Source: Alistipes sp. (GTDB taxonomy: Bacteria > Bacteroidota > Bacteroidia > Bacteroidales > Rikenellaceae). From it: 64,000 nt of DNA. The position numbers were made by a program, and so were the translations under genes. The DNA is taken from NCBI GenBank assembly GCA_017938765.1, contig JAGBAX010000008.1:62001-126000 (forward strand), read 5' to 3'. The notes under the pieces are model-generated. The model was not told where the DNA came from. It did not search any database and saw only the letters and a list, made by a program, of their open reading frames with translations. Shown piece by piece: positions 1 through 8,745 of this stretch (its first letter is position 1; each line of letters opens with the position of its first letter).

Positions 1-1297
1 CAATGTACTGCTTGGAGATGTTTTTAAGCCCCACTTTAGTACTATCGGTACTTGATGTTTTAGGCTGTAAATTATTTCTGACAACAATAAACTCCCCCTC
101 GGTTGATATTGTAATGTGGAGTGGCTGTTCTGCTCTTACAATATTATGTTTAAATGCGTTCTCTATAAGCACTTGAAGGCTGCACTGAACAACATATTTA
201 CTCTTCATGCTACTCTCAATACTCTTTTCAACAGTGAAGCTATTTGGAAATCTAACTTCCAATAGGTCGGTATACTTATCAATAAAGCTCAACTCTTCGT
301 GTAGCAACACAAGATGTTCATTCTCATTCTGCAACATGTAACGATAGAGTGCTGCGAGTTTTCGAACATATTCTGACGCCTCGGCTGTCTTCTGCTCCTC
401 AATTAGTCCATTTAAGATATTAAGTGAGTTAAAGAGGAAGTGAGGGTCAACCTGTTGCTTGAGAATATTATACTGAAATTGTGCCAAACGACGCTTCTCT
501 TGCTCCTTCTCTATGCGAGTCCTTGTCTGGTAGACGTAGGAGAGTAGTACCATAACGACATAGATAATCAGATTGGCAATAATTATAACAGAAAATATCT
601 GCACAAAGGCTATATTCTCAAACGGTGTATCGGTGCCAAAGGGAAGATTATAGCCGACAATTAGGGTAGTGACAAGTGCAATAGTAACCGTCTCTACAAT
701 TAGTCCTGTCACATATCCTAATGGAGCAGTCAGCCACTCAAGACGATTGTGGATTATCAAGTAGATAATGTTGCAACAAATCAGGGTGATAATGGCCAGA
801 GAGTTGCCAAGGAGCAATTTTATTGATGTATTTACGGCCGCCTCTGAAAGAATATTACCAAAGACCTTGGTATAGACTATTCGTATGAGAAGTAAAATAC
901 CGAGCATGAGTATCATCGGCATCATTTGAGGCATCCACAGAGTGCTGTAAGAGCGTCCCCCCCCCAATGTATTAAAGAGCAGTAGTAGCCCGAAACCAAT
1001 TATTTCAGTGGTGACAAATGAAGTGACAGCGTGAAGAGCTTGCAATGGGATGAAATTCGCTAACAATTCTGCACCGTATGTACCAATGATAAATCCAAGG
1101 ATATTACCAGCGATAACGCTTGCTGCTATTACACCAAGGCCTTGTCCTCTTCTGATGGCAATAACACCAATCATTGAGACCGTTGCAACGGTAAGTATAA
1201 GCTCATCCGATACATTGAGCCATCCACACAAAAGAACTATCACTGCGTGAATAACTGCAAATATGTGTATTATACCTGAACAACGAGGACTATTCAT
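1..1297 (-). CDS. LytS/YehU-type sensor histidine kinase (C-terminus beyond left edge)
   Basis: This is an inner-membrane sensor kinase of the His_kinase (PF06580) class. The first ~270 residues are a run of hydrophobic segments. A short charged linker follows, then the H-box motif DPHFLFNSL with the phospho-acceptor His near residue 286. The N-box LIENAFKHN is near residue 379. The frame is still open at base 1, so roughly the last few tens of residues are missing. The start is the ATG at 1297, just downstream of a perfect Bacteroidota promoter. Kinases of this class usually pair with a LytTR response regulator, which may lie beyond the left edge. It is divergent from the sus operon, so a role in sugar sensing is possible but only inferred. 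Family assignment is secure; the ligand is unknown. Confidence 0.9.
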   Translation of the reverse strand, partial: MNSPRCSGIIHIFAVIHAVIVLLCGWLNVSDELILTVATVSMIGVIAIRRGQGLGVIAASVIAGNILGFIIGTYGAELLANFIPLQALHAVTSFVTTEIIGFGLLLLFNTLGGGRSYSTLWMPQMMPMILMLGILLLIRIVYTKVFGNILSEAAVNTSIKLLLGNSLAIITLICCNIIYLIIHNRLEWLTAPLGYVTGLIVETVTIALVTTLIVGYNLPFGTDTPFENIAFVQIFSVIIIANLIIYVVMVLLSYVYQTRTRIEKEQEKRRLAQFQYNILKQQVDPHFLFNSLNILNGLIEEQKTAEASEYVRKLAALYRYMLQNENEHLVLLHEELSFIDKYTDLLEVRFPNSFTVEKSIESSMKSKYVVQCSLQVLIENAFKHNIVRAEQPLHITISTEGEFIVVRNNLQPKTSSTDSTKVGLKNISKQYI

Positions 1298-1319
1298 AGT
1301 ATTTAATTCAAAAACAGTT

Positions 1320-1351
1320 CAAATTTAATACAAAATTATCAATTCTACAAA
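1320..1351 (-). promoter_or_regulatory. Promoter of the LytS-type kinase
   Basis: Read on the minus strand, TTTG (1348-1351) is separated by 20 bp from TAAATTTG (1320-1327). This is an exact match to the Bacteroidota consensus TTTG-N19-21-TAnnTTTG. It predicts a start site near 1313 and a leader of about 16 nt before the ATG at 1297. A second -7-like box, TAATTTTG, lies slightly upstream. Confidence 0.55.
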
Positions 1352-1492
1352 CAATTTGTAAATTTTTCATTAATGTTCAGTTATGAAATGTTCGATTTTA
1401 TCATTCCATTCACACCGATTTTTTGTCATTTCATAGATTATTTTATACCACTCGCTCTCCAATATTTTCTCAGTTTAAAATTAATTTCAAAA

Positions 1493-1524
1493 TTTGTCTA
1501 TTGACAATATGCAATTTAAATTTT
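1493..1524 (+). promoter_or_regulatory. Candidate promoter of the sus operon
   Basis: TTTG (1493-1496) is followed after 20 bp by TAAATTTT (1517-1524), one base from the Bacteroidota -7 consensus. It sits just upstream of the MFS transporter ATG at 1543 in an AT-rich 245-bp divergent intergenic region. No clear operator was recognised there. Confidence 0.42.
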
Positions 1525-1542
1525 TTAAAATATTTTAATATT

Positions 1543-2850
1543 ATGCAATTAACAAAACCTAATCTCTCATTTTGGCAGATATGGAATCTGAGTTTTGGTT
1601 TCTTTGGAGTGCAAATCGCTTACGCACTTCAGAGTGCAAACATCAGTCGTATTTTTGCCACACTTGGAGCAGATCCACACTCGCTAAGTTACTTCTGGAT
1701 TCTTCCTCCGCTAATGGGAATGATTGTGCAGCCATTGGTAGGTACATGGAGCGACAAGACTTGGTGCAAGTGGGGTAGACGTAAGCCATACCTCTATTTG
1801 GGAGCGATTGTTGCAGTGCTGGTTATGGTACTACTTCCAAACTCTGGTAGTCTCAATCTTACTGTAAAGGCGGCAATGGCATTTGGCCTTGTGATGCTGA
1901 TGTTGCTTGACACATCAATCAATATGGCAATGCAGCCATTCAAGATGATGGTCGGCGATATGGTAAACGAGGAGCAGAAGGCAACAGCTTACTCTGTACA
2001 GAGCATGCTTTGTAATGCAGGTTCGCTTGTTGGTTACCTCTTCCCATACCTGTTCACATGGATTGGTATCAGCAACATTGCGCCAGAGGGAGTTATTCCA
2101 GACTCTGTAACCTACTCATTCTATGCAGGTGCTGTGATTATGATTCTCTGCGTGTTCTACACAGGCTTTACTGTTAAGGAGATGCCTCCACAGGAGTACG
2201 CAAAGTTCCACAACATTACCGAGAAAGAGGAAAAGAGTGACAAAAATCTGTTCCAGTTGCTCATTGACGCACCTAAAGCCTTTTGGCAGATTGGTCTTGT
2301 GCAGTTCTTCTGCTGGTTTGCTTTCCTCTATATGTGGAACTACACAAATGGTGCTATAGCAGACAATGTGTGGGGTACAACCGATACATCCTCTGAGGCT
2401 TATCAGATTGCTGGTAACTGGGTAGGAGTACTCTTTGCAGTGCAGGCCATCGGCTCTGTGCTTTGGGCTATGGTACTTCCATTTTTCCGCAACATCAAGG
2501 TAGGATACTCTCTGAGCCTACTGCTAGGTGCTGCTGGTTTTATCTCTACATTCTTTATTCACGACCAGTATCTTCTCTTTGTATCATTTATCCTTATCGG
2601 TTGTGGTTGGGCAGCAATGCTTGCTATGCCATTTGCGATGCTGACAAACTCACTCTCTGGTAGCTCAATGGGTGCATACCTTGGACTGTTTAACTGTACA
2701 ATTTGCTTGCCACAGATTGTTGCAGCACTTCTGGGTGGTGTAATCCTCTCGTTGGTGGGTAGTAGTCAGGTGATGATGTTGGTTGTTGCGGGAGTATCTA
2801 TGCTACTCGGCGCTGTTGCAGTATTCGGAATTAAGGAGAAAACAAAATAA
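1543..2850 (+). CDS. MFS sugar transporter, SLC45/GPH-like, first gene of the sus operon
   Basis: A 435-residue polytopic inner-membrane permease with about 12 hydrophobic segments. The loop motif GRRKPY between the early segments is typical of sugar:proton and sugar:cation symporters of the SLC45/GPH type. The frame is open from 1423, but those 40 extra residues are low-complexity and lie over the promoter region, so the ATG at 1543 is chosen. Only 34 nt separate its stop from susC. The likely role is uptake of maltose, glucose or short maltodextrins from the periplasm after the surface and periplasmic enzymes have acted. The substrate is inferred from context. Confidence 0.88.
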   Translation: MQLTKPNLSFWQIWNLSFGFFGVQIAYALQSANISRIFATLGADPHSLSYFWILPPLMGMIVQPLVGTWSDKTWCKWGRRKPYLYLGAIVAVLVMVLLPNSGSLNLTVKAAMAFGLVMLMLLDTSINMAMQPFKMMVGDMVNEEQKATAYSVQSMLCNAGSLVGYLFPYLFTWIGISNIAPEGVIPDSVTYSFYAGAVIMILCVFYTGFTVKEMPPQEYAKFHNITEKEEKSDKNLFQLLIDAPKAFWQIGLVQFFCWFAFLYMWNYTNGAIADNVWGTTDTSSEAYQIAGNWVGVLFAVQAIGSVLWAMVLPFFRNIKVGYSLSLLLGAAGFISTFFIHDQYLLFVSFILIGCGWAAMLAMPFAMLTNSLSGSSMGAYLGLFNCTICLPQIVAALLGGVILSLVGSSQVMMLVVAGVSMLLGAVAVFGIKEKTK

Positions 2851-2884
2851 CACCAATTTATTTTATTTATTTAACACTATTTTT

Positions 2885-5800
2885 ATGAAAAGACTTCTAA
2901 TGTGTGTGGCAATTACGCTTCTGTGCGTAATTATCCCGCCACTTGCCCTCGCACAGGGAGGCAAGGAGGTAAAGGGTGTCGTTGTCGATGCAGGTGGAGT
3001 TCCAGTAATTGGAGCCTCTATTTCTGAAGTTGGTACTCTCAACGGTACGATGACAGACATTCAGGGTCAGTTTGTACTGACAGTAAAAGACAACAATGCT
3101 GTTGTTGAGATTAGTTTCATCGGTTACAAAACCGTGCAGCTCGTTGCCTCTTCTGCAGAGCTCGCTCGCGTAACTCTTCAGGAGGACGCGATGGGTCTTG
3201 ATGAGGTTGTGGTAATCGGTTACGGTACTGTGAAGAAGAACGACATGACTGGTTCGGTTATCGCAGTTAAGGCTGAGGAGCTTAACCGAGGTGCTCTCAC
3301 CTCTCCACAGGAGCTTCTTCGTGGTAAGGTTCCAGGAGTAAACATCGTTTCTGGTAACGGTGCTCCAGGTGCTGGTGCTGAGATTCGTATCCGAGGTGGT
3401 GCATCACTCTCTGCAAACAACGACCCACTGATTGTTATCGACGGTGTGCCAGTTGCTAAGGAGGCAGGTGTTGGTATGTCAAACGGCCTTGCTACTGTAA
3501 ACCCTAACGATATTGAGTCGTTTACAGTTCTTAAGAGTGCTTCTGCAACAGCAATCTACGGTTCACGTGCATCTAACGGTGTCATCATTATTACTACAAA
3601 GAAGGGTGCAAAGGGTGCTCCACGCGTATCATATAATGGTAGCGTATCTGTAAAGCACAACTACAACACTATGGATATGATGAACGCAGAGGAGTTCAAG
3701 AATCACATCCTTACTGTTGCTCCAGACATCGCAGACAAGTCAAATGCTCTGTTCGGCACAGCTGATACAGATTGGCAGAAGGAGATTTACCGCCTTGGTA
3801 TCGCTACTGACCACAACGTATCTATCACTGGCTCTGCTGCTAAGGAGAAGCTTCCTTACCGCGCTTCTGTAGGTTATGTTTACGATGGTGGTACAATTAA
3901 GAAGTCAGACAACCAGCGTATTACTGCTGATATTAGCTTGGCTCCTAAGTTCCTTAAGGATCACCTCTCTGTAAACTTCAATGCAAAGGGTATATACAAC
4001 CGCGGAAACTATATTGCTGATGGTGTTGTTGGCTCGGCTGTATATTATGATCCTACACAGTCTCCATATGTGTACGATGCAGAGGGTAATATTGACTATA
4101 CTACTAACAACGGTTACAACAACTGGTCTACAGACCTTACTGATTGCAACCCACTCTCTATGCTCTATGATCAGTGGGATGGCAACGAGTCTCTTCGTGC
4201 CCTGGGTAACGTTCAGGTAGACTATAAGGTACACGGCTTTGAGGATTTGAGCTTCAACCTTAACCTCGGTCTCGATTACACCTCTACAAATGGTAATAAG
4301 GGTAATATGCCAGGTTCTATCTTCGCTAACCGCGATGGTGGTGACGAGGGTAAGTATAAGACTCGTGGTCGTTATACCTCTTATAACAACATCCACAGCA
4401 ACCAGCTCCTTGAGTTCTATGCAAACTACAACAAGGAGGTTAATAACCACAGCATCAACGCTATGCTCGGTTACTCTTGGTCAAAGAACTACTCAGAGAC
4501 TACAAACCGCAACTTCGGTCGTATCGCTCCAGCAGATCCAACACTTACACTGTTTGATGTAACACAGATTGGTGATACTACTGTTTCTGCTTCTCGTAAT
4601 GCACTTGTATCATTCTATGGTCGTGTAAACTACGCTTATGACTCTCGTTACCTTGTAACATTTACAATGCGTGCCGATGGTTCATCTCGTTTCGTAGGTA
4701 AGAACCGTTGGGGTTACTTCCCATCAGCAGCTGTTGCATGGAACATCGCTCAGGAGAGCTGGCTTAAGGATTCTGAGGCTGTATCTGCCCTCAAGCTTCG
4801 TTTAGACTGGGGTATCACTGGTCAGCAGGAGTTTGATGACATCTATGCAGCAGTTCAGTTTGCAACTATTTCACAGAACCCTACAACTCAGTATCCACTC
4901 GGTCCTGATCAGTTCTTCTTCCCAGTTCGTCCAAATGCTTACAACGAGAGCCTTAAGTGGGAGGAGACAACTACTTACAACGTTGGTTTGGACTTCGGCT
5001 TCCTTCGTGGTAGAATCAACGGTAGCGTAGATGCTTACTATCGTTACACTGACGACCTTATCTCTTATGTGAATGTACCTCTTGGTGCAAACTTCTCTAA
5101 CTATGTATACCAGAACATCGGTGCTATGGAGAATAAGGGTGTTGAGGTATCTCTCAACTTTATCCCTGTAGAGACTGAGGACTGGAACCTCCAGATTGGT
5201 TTGAACGGAACTTGGCAGCAGACTAAGATTACTGAGCTTCCTTCAGCATACATCGACCTCGGTGGTGCAGGTGGTGGTACTGGTAACACTGTTCAGCGTC
5301 ATCAGGTTGGCTACTCTCCATTTACATTCTATGTATGGCAGCAGGTTTATGACGCAGAGGGCAACCCTGTTCAGAATGCACTCGTAGACCGCAATCAGGA
5401 TGGTCAGATTACTAACGAGGACCGTTATATGTCTAACAAGAGTCCAAACCCAGACTTCTTCTATGGTGTAAGCCTTAAGCTCGCTTATAAGAATTGGGAC
5501 TTCGGTTTCAACGGTCACGGAACAGTTGGTAACTATATGTTCAACGATGTACTTCGTAGCTCTGCTACTGCATACTACCGTGATGTAATTGACAAGGGTT
5601 ACCTGGTAAATACTCAGGCTGTTGGTGCAAAGTATGGCTTTACTGCAAACCCAACAACTGCACAGTCTCTGTCTGATATGTTCCTTGAGGATGCTTCATT
5701 CTTCCGTATGGACGATATCAACCTCGGTTATACCTTCCGCAATATTGGTCAGAGCAAGACTCAGATTCGTGTTGCTGCAGGTGTTCAGAATGTCTTTACA

Positions 5801-5911
5801 CTCACAAAGTACAGCGGTCTCGATCCAGAGAGCTCTGTAGCTGGTGGTATTGACGGAAATATCTATCCACGTCCACGCATCTACAGCGTACGCTTGGGTA
5901 TTAACTTTTAA
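2885..5911 (+). CDS. susC: SusC-type TonB-dependent outer-membrane starch oligosaccharide transporter
   Basis: A 1008-residue outer-membrane receptor that would import maltooligosaccharides together with SusD, powered by TonB. It has a signal peptide ending near LALAQ (about residue 20). A carboxypeptidase-regulatory-like domain follows (about 21-100), then the TonB-box region typical of SusC proteins, DEVVVIGYGT, starting at residue 106. A plug domain and a long beta-barrel complete it, ending in a C-terminal Phe (RLGINF). The ATG at 2885 is chosen because it begins the signal peptide; an in-frame extension to 2783 overlaps the transporter gene. It is followed 13 nt later by susD. Assignment to starch rather than another glycan rests on the GH13/GH97 neighbours and the susE/susF genes. 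Confidence 0.95.
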   Translation: MKRLLMCVAITLLCVIIPPLALAQGGKEVKGVVVDAGGVPVIGASISEVGTLNGTMTDIQGQFVLTVKDNNAVVEISFIGYKTVQLVASSAELARVTLQEDAMGLDEVVVIGYGTVKKNDMTGSVIAVKAEELNRGALTSPQELLRGKVPGVNIVSGNGAPGAGAEIRIRGGASLSANNDPLIVIDGVPVAKEAGVGMSNGLATVNPNDIESFTVLKSASATAIYGSRASNGVIIITTKKGAKGAPRVSYNGSVSVKHNYNTMDMMNAEEFKNHILTVAPDIADKSNALFGTADTDWQKEIYRLGIATDHNVSITGSAAKEKLPYRASVGYVYDGGTIKKSDNQRITADISLAPKFLKDHLSVNFNAKGIYNRGNYIADGVVGSAVYYDPTQSPYVYDAEGNIDYTTNNGYNNWSTDLTDCNPLSMLYDQWDGNESLRALGNVQVDYKVHGFEDLSFNLNLGLDYTSTNGNKGNMPGSIFANRDGGDEGKYKTRGRYTSYNNIHSNQLLEFYANYNKEVNNHSINAMLGYSWSKNYSETTNRNFGRIAPADPTLTLFDVTQIGDTTVSASRNALVSFYGRVNYAYDSRYLVTFTMRADGSSRFVGKNRWGYFPSAAVAWNIAQESWLKDSEAVSALKLRLDWGITGQQEFDDIYAAVQFATISQNPTTQYPLGPDQFFFPVRPNAYNESLKWEETTTYNVGLDFGFLRGRINGSVDAYYRYTDDLISYVNVPLGANFSNYVYQNIGAMENKGVEVSLNFIPVETEDWNLQIGLNGTWQQTKITELPSAYIDLGGAGGGTGNTVQRHQVGYSPFTFYVWQQVYDAEGNPVQNALVDRNQDGQITNEDRYMSNKSPNPDFFYGVSLKLAYKNWDFGFNGHGTVGNYMFNDVLRSSATAYYRDVIDKGYLVNTQAVGAKYGFTANPTTAQSLSDMFLEDASFFRMDDINLGYTFRNIGQSKTQIRVAAGVQNVFTLTKYSGLDPESSVAGGIDGNIYPRPRIYSVRLGINF

Positions 5912-5924
5912 TTGAGTGAAAAAT

Positions 5925-7538
5925 ATGAAAAAGATAATGATTCTTGCCGCAGCTGCGGCATTCGCCCTCACCTCGTGTGTAGGCGTGCTTGATCAGGAGC
6001 CGATGTCAAGTGATATCGTCGGCAGTGATGAGGTATATTCGAATCCTACATATCGTCTTGGCCAGCTCTCAAAGATTTACGGTAGCTTCAACCTTACCGG
6101 TAACAATGGCGCTGGTAGTAGCGATATCGCAGTTAGTGACGCTGGTGCATCTGAGTTTATCCGTGCATGGTGGTCTGTCAATACCCTTACAACCGATGAG
6201 GCAAAGTGTGTTTGGGGTGACGGTTGGGTAAAGGAGATTATTACCAACACCTGGACAACTACAAAGAATGATGCTATCTACGCTACTTATGTTCGTGGTG
6301 TGATGATGGTTACTCTTGCAAACCAGTATCTCCGTTCTACAGACGACTCTGACCCAGAGATTGCTACTGAGCGCGCAGAGGTTCGCGTACTTCGTGCAAT
6401 GGCTTACTGGATGCTCCTTGACACTTTCGGTAACCCTCCATTTGCTACTGATGCTGACCCTATGGGTGCTGTAAAGCCACAGCAGACTACTGCTCCAGAG
6501 CTTTACGCTTGGCTGAAGGCAGAGCTTGAGGAGCTCGTTTCTGAGGAGTCACACCTTAAGGATGTTCACACTCAGACTTACCCACGCCTTGACAAGGGTG
6601 CTGCTTATGGTCTTCTCTCTCGTCTGCTTATCAACCACAAGACTTACCTCGGCACTGAGGATAAGGAGGTTTATCAGCAGGCTATGGATGCTGCAGAGCA
6701 GGTAATTGGCAAGTACACTCTTGCTCCAGAGTACCGCGAGCTGTTTATGGGTGACAATGGTCAGAATCCTGACGCTCTTGGTGAGATTGTTCTCGCTGCA
6801 TGCTATGACGCAAACAAGACTCAGTCTTACGGTGGTCCTACTTACCTTATCGCTGCAAGTACAAACAACAATAACAACCTCGGTCTTGCTGCAGGTTGGG
6901 CTGGTTTGAACACTTCAACACAGTTTGTTGCAAACCTTCTTGGAGCTGCTGCTGACGGCGCTGCTGTTGGTCAGAATGTAGATGACTTTACTACTACTGA
7001 CAAGCGTGCGCTTGTATCACTCAAGTACTCTGACAAGAAGGAGCAGGCTATTGACGCCTTCACTTCAGGCTGGCACGTATACAAGTTCAACAACCTCCAC
7101 TCTGATGCTACTGACCTCTATGGTGAGCACACAGATGTTGTTGAGCAGTTTGCTTCAATTGACTTCCCACTTATCCGTGCTGCTGAGATGTACCTTATCT
7201 ATGCTGAGGCAAAGACTCGTATTGATGGTGGTACTACTTCAGATGCAAAGGCTGTTAAGTGCATTACAGATCTTCAGAAGCGTGCAGGTCTTAACCCAGC
7301 AATTACAAGCATTACACTTGACAATGTATTCACTGAGATTACTCGTGAGCTCTACTGGGAGGGTCTTCGTCGTACAACCCTTATCCGCTTTGACAAGTTT
7401 GTAGAGGGTAGCTATGTATGGCCATTCAAGGGTGGTGCAGAGTCTGGTCAGGCTCTTGCAGCTCATATGAAGCTCTTCCCAATTCCAGATGAGGACTTGG
7501 TTGCAAATCCAAACCTTACTCAGAACAAGGGTTATTAA
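5925..7538 (+). CDS. susD: SusD-family starch-binding outer-membrane lipoprotein
   Basis: A 537-residue lipoprotein that caps the SusC channel and binds glycan at the cell surface. The lipobox is ALTSC with Cys18. The body is Ala- and Leu-rich and helical (TPR-like), as in SusD/RagB proteins, and has the C-terminal motif LFPIPDEDLVANPNLTQN typical of the family. A GTG at 5916 is in frame, but the ATG at 5925 starts a cleaner signal peptide. It lies directly between susC and susE. Length is normal for the family. Codon choice is strongly biased (GGT, GCT, CTT, GTT), consistent with high expression. Confidence 0.95.
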   Translation: MKKIMILAAAAAFALTSCVGVLDQEPMSSDIVGSDEVYSNPTYRLGQLSKIYGSFNLTGNNGAGSSDIAVSDAGASEFIRAWWSVNTLTTDEAKCVWGDGWVKEIITNTWTTTKNDAIYATYVRGVMMVTLANQYLRSTDDSDPEIATERAEVRVLRAMAYWMLLDTFGNPPFATDADPMGAVKPQQTTAPELYAWLKAELEELVSEESHLKDVHTQTYPRLDKGAAYGLLSRLLINHKTYLGTEDKEVYQQAMDAAEQVIGKYTLAPEYRELFMGDNGQNPDALGEIVLAACYDANKTQSYGGPTYLIAASTNNNNNLGLAAGWAGLNTSTQFVANLLGAAADGAAVGQNVDDFTTTDKRALVSLKYSDKKEQAIDAFTSGWHVYKFNNLHSDATDLYGEHTDVVEQFASIDFPLIRAAEMYLIYAEAKTRIDGGTTSDAKAVKCITDLQKRAGLNPAITSITLDNVFTEITRELYWEGLRRTTLIRFDKFVEGSYVWPFKGGAESGQALAAHMKLFPIPDEDLVANPNLTQNKGY

Positions 7539-7557
7539 TCCATAAAATTTTGAAACG

Positions 7558-8691
7558 ATGAAAATTTTGAAATATTTACCGATAGTTGCAGCAGCTCTGC
7601 TCTCATTCTCTTGTCAGGAGGTTGAGAAGACCTATGCTGCACCAGCTGACGAGGTACAGGCTCCTGTACTCAACGCTCACGCTGATATCGTTGTGGAGGA
7701 GGCTACTCTCTCTAACAACGTTACCTTCACTTGGAGTGAGGTTGATTACGGTTACCCTGCACAGATTACTTATAGCCTTTATGTAGTATATGGTGGTGCA
7801 GAGGTACAGCTTGGTCAGTCTTTCACTACAAGCTACACTATGTCAAAGGAGGCTCTGAACAATCTTCTTGTTGACGAGAAGGGTCTTGCTCTTCCTGCTG
7901 GCGAGGTTTCAGAGATTTCTCTCTATGTAACATCTGCTATCTCTAACAATATAAATAGCGCTGCTTATACAAAGAAGTCAGAGACTATCACACTCAAGGT
8001 TACAACTATTGCAGCTACTACTGCTCCTTGGGTTCGTCGTCACATCTACGTTCCAGGTAACCACCAGGGTTGGGCTCCAGATGCTGCTCCAATTCTTTGG
8101 GAAACTGGCGAGGATAGCTACAAGTTTGAGGGTCTTGTTTACCTTGTAAATGCTGAGAATGCAACTGGAAATGTAGAGTTCAAGTTCACTCAGGGTCCAA
8201 ACTGGGATGTAAACCTCGGTGGTAGCGTAGATGCTATGACTCCAGGTGGCGACAATATCGTAATTGAGGCTGCAAATAGCGGTGCTTACTGGATTACTGT
8301 TGAGACTGTAGAGGACTTCTCTACTGGTTCTGTTAAGCTCAGAAAGGCTGGTGCTGTTACTGTTATTGGTAGCGCTGTAGGTGGCTGGGAGGTAGCGAAT
8401 GACCTCGCTCTTACTTGCACCGATGTTAATGGTCAGGTTTGGTCTGGCGTATGCGACGATTGCGCTGGTGGTGAGTTCAAGTTCCGTCTTACTGGTGGCG
8501 ACTTTGACTCTAACCCTTGGGAGATGAACTGGGGTGGCGACATTAACCATATGACTGTTGGTGGTGACAACATCACTACCGACCTCACTGGTAAGGTTCG
8601 CTTTACTATCAACTTCCGTGGTGATATTCCTGCTCTTGCTGAGGATACAACAAATCCATCTCCAATCTTTGCAACTGTAGCAGCTGAGTAA
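7558..8691 (+). CDS. susE: SusE-like starch-binding outer-membrane lipoprotein
   Basis: A 377-residue lipoprotein (lipobox LSFSC, Cys19). After the signal comes an N-terminal immunoglobulin-like SusE domain (about 25-150) with the sequence VTFTWSEVDYG. Two starch-binding modules follow, starting near residue 160 (VPGNHQGW) and 266 (GSAVGGWE). The tryptophans in these signatures correspond to the aromatic platforms that bind glucan in SusE/SusF. The protein would sit on the outer surface and help to hold starch. It starts 19 nt after susD and is followed by a stable hairpin before susF. Confidence 0.9.
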   Translation: MKILKYLPIVAAALLSFSCQEVEKTYAAPADEVQAPVLNAHADIVVEEATLSNNVTFTWSEVDYGYPAQITYSLYVVYGGAEVQLGQSFTTSYTMSKEALNNLLVDEKGLALPAGEVSEISLYVTSAISNNINSAAYTKKSETITLKVTTIAATTAPWVRRHIYVPGNHQGWAPDAAPILWETGEDSYKFEGLVYLVNAENATGNVEFKFTQGPNWDVNLGGSVDAMTPGGDNIVIEAANSGAYWITVETVEDFSTGSVKLRKAGAVTVIGSAVGGWEVANDLALTCTDVNGQVWSGVCDDCAGGEFKFRLTGGDFDSNPWEMNWGGDINHMTVGGDNITTDLTGKVRFTINFRGDIPALAEDTTNPSPIFATVAAE

Positions 8692-8700
8692 CAAACAATG

Positions 8701-8725
8701 GAGTGGCAACTCCATGTTGCCACTC
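8701..8725 (+). promoter_or_regulatory. Intercistronic hairpin between susE and susF
   Basis: A perfect 10-bp stem, GAGTGGCAAC with GTTGCCACTC, encloses a 5-nt loop (TCCAT). It lies 9 nt after the susE stop and 20 nt before the susF ATG. No T-tract follows, so it is not a standard intrinsic terminator. A role in mRNA processing, 3'-end protection or partial attenuation is more likely. Confidence 0.7.
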
Positions 8726-8745
8726 TTAAATAAAACAGAAAGATT

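Noticed and set aside
3905-4450. Minus-strand open frame of 181 residues within susC.
   Set aside because: Shadow of the susC reading frame with no family resemblance.
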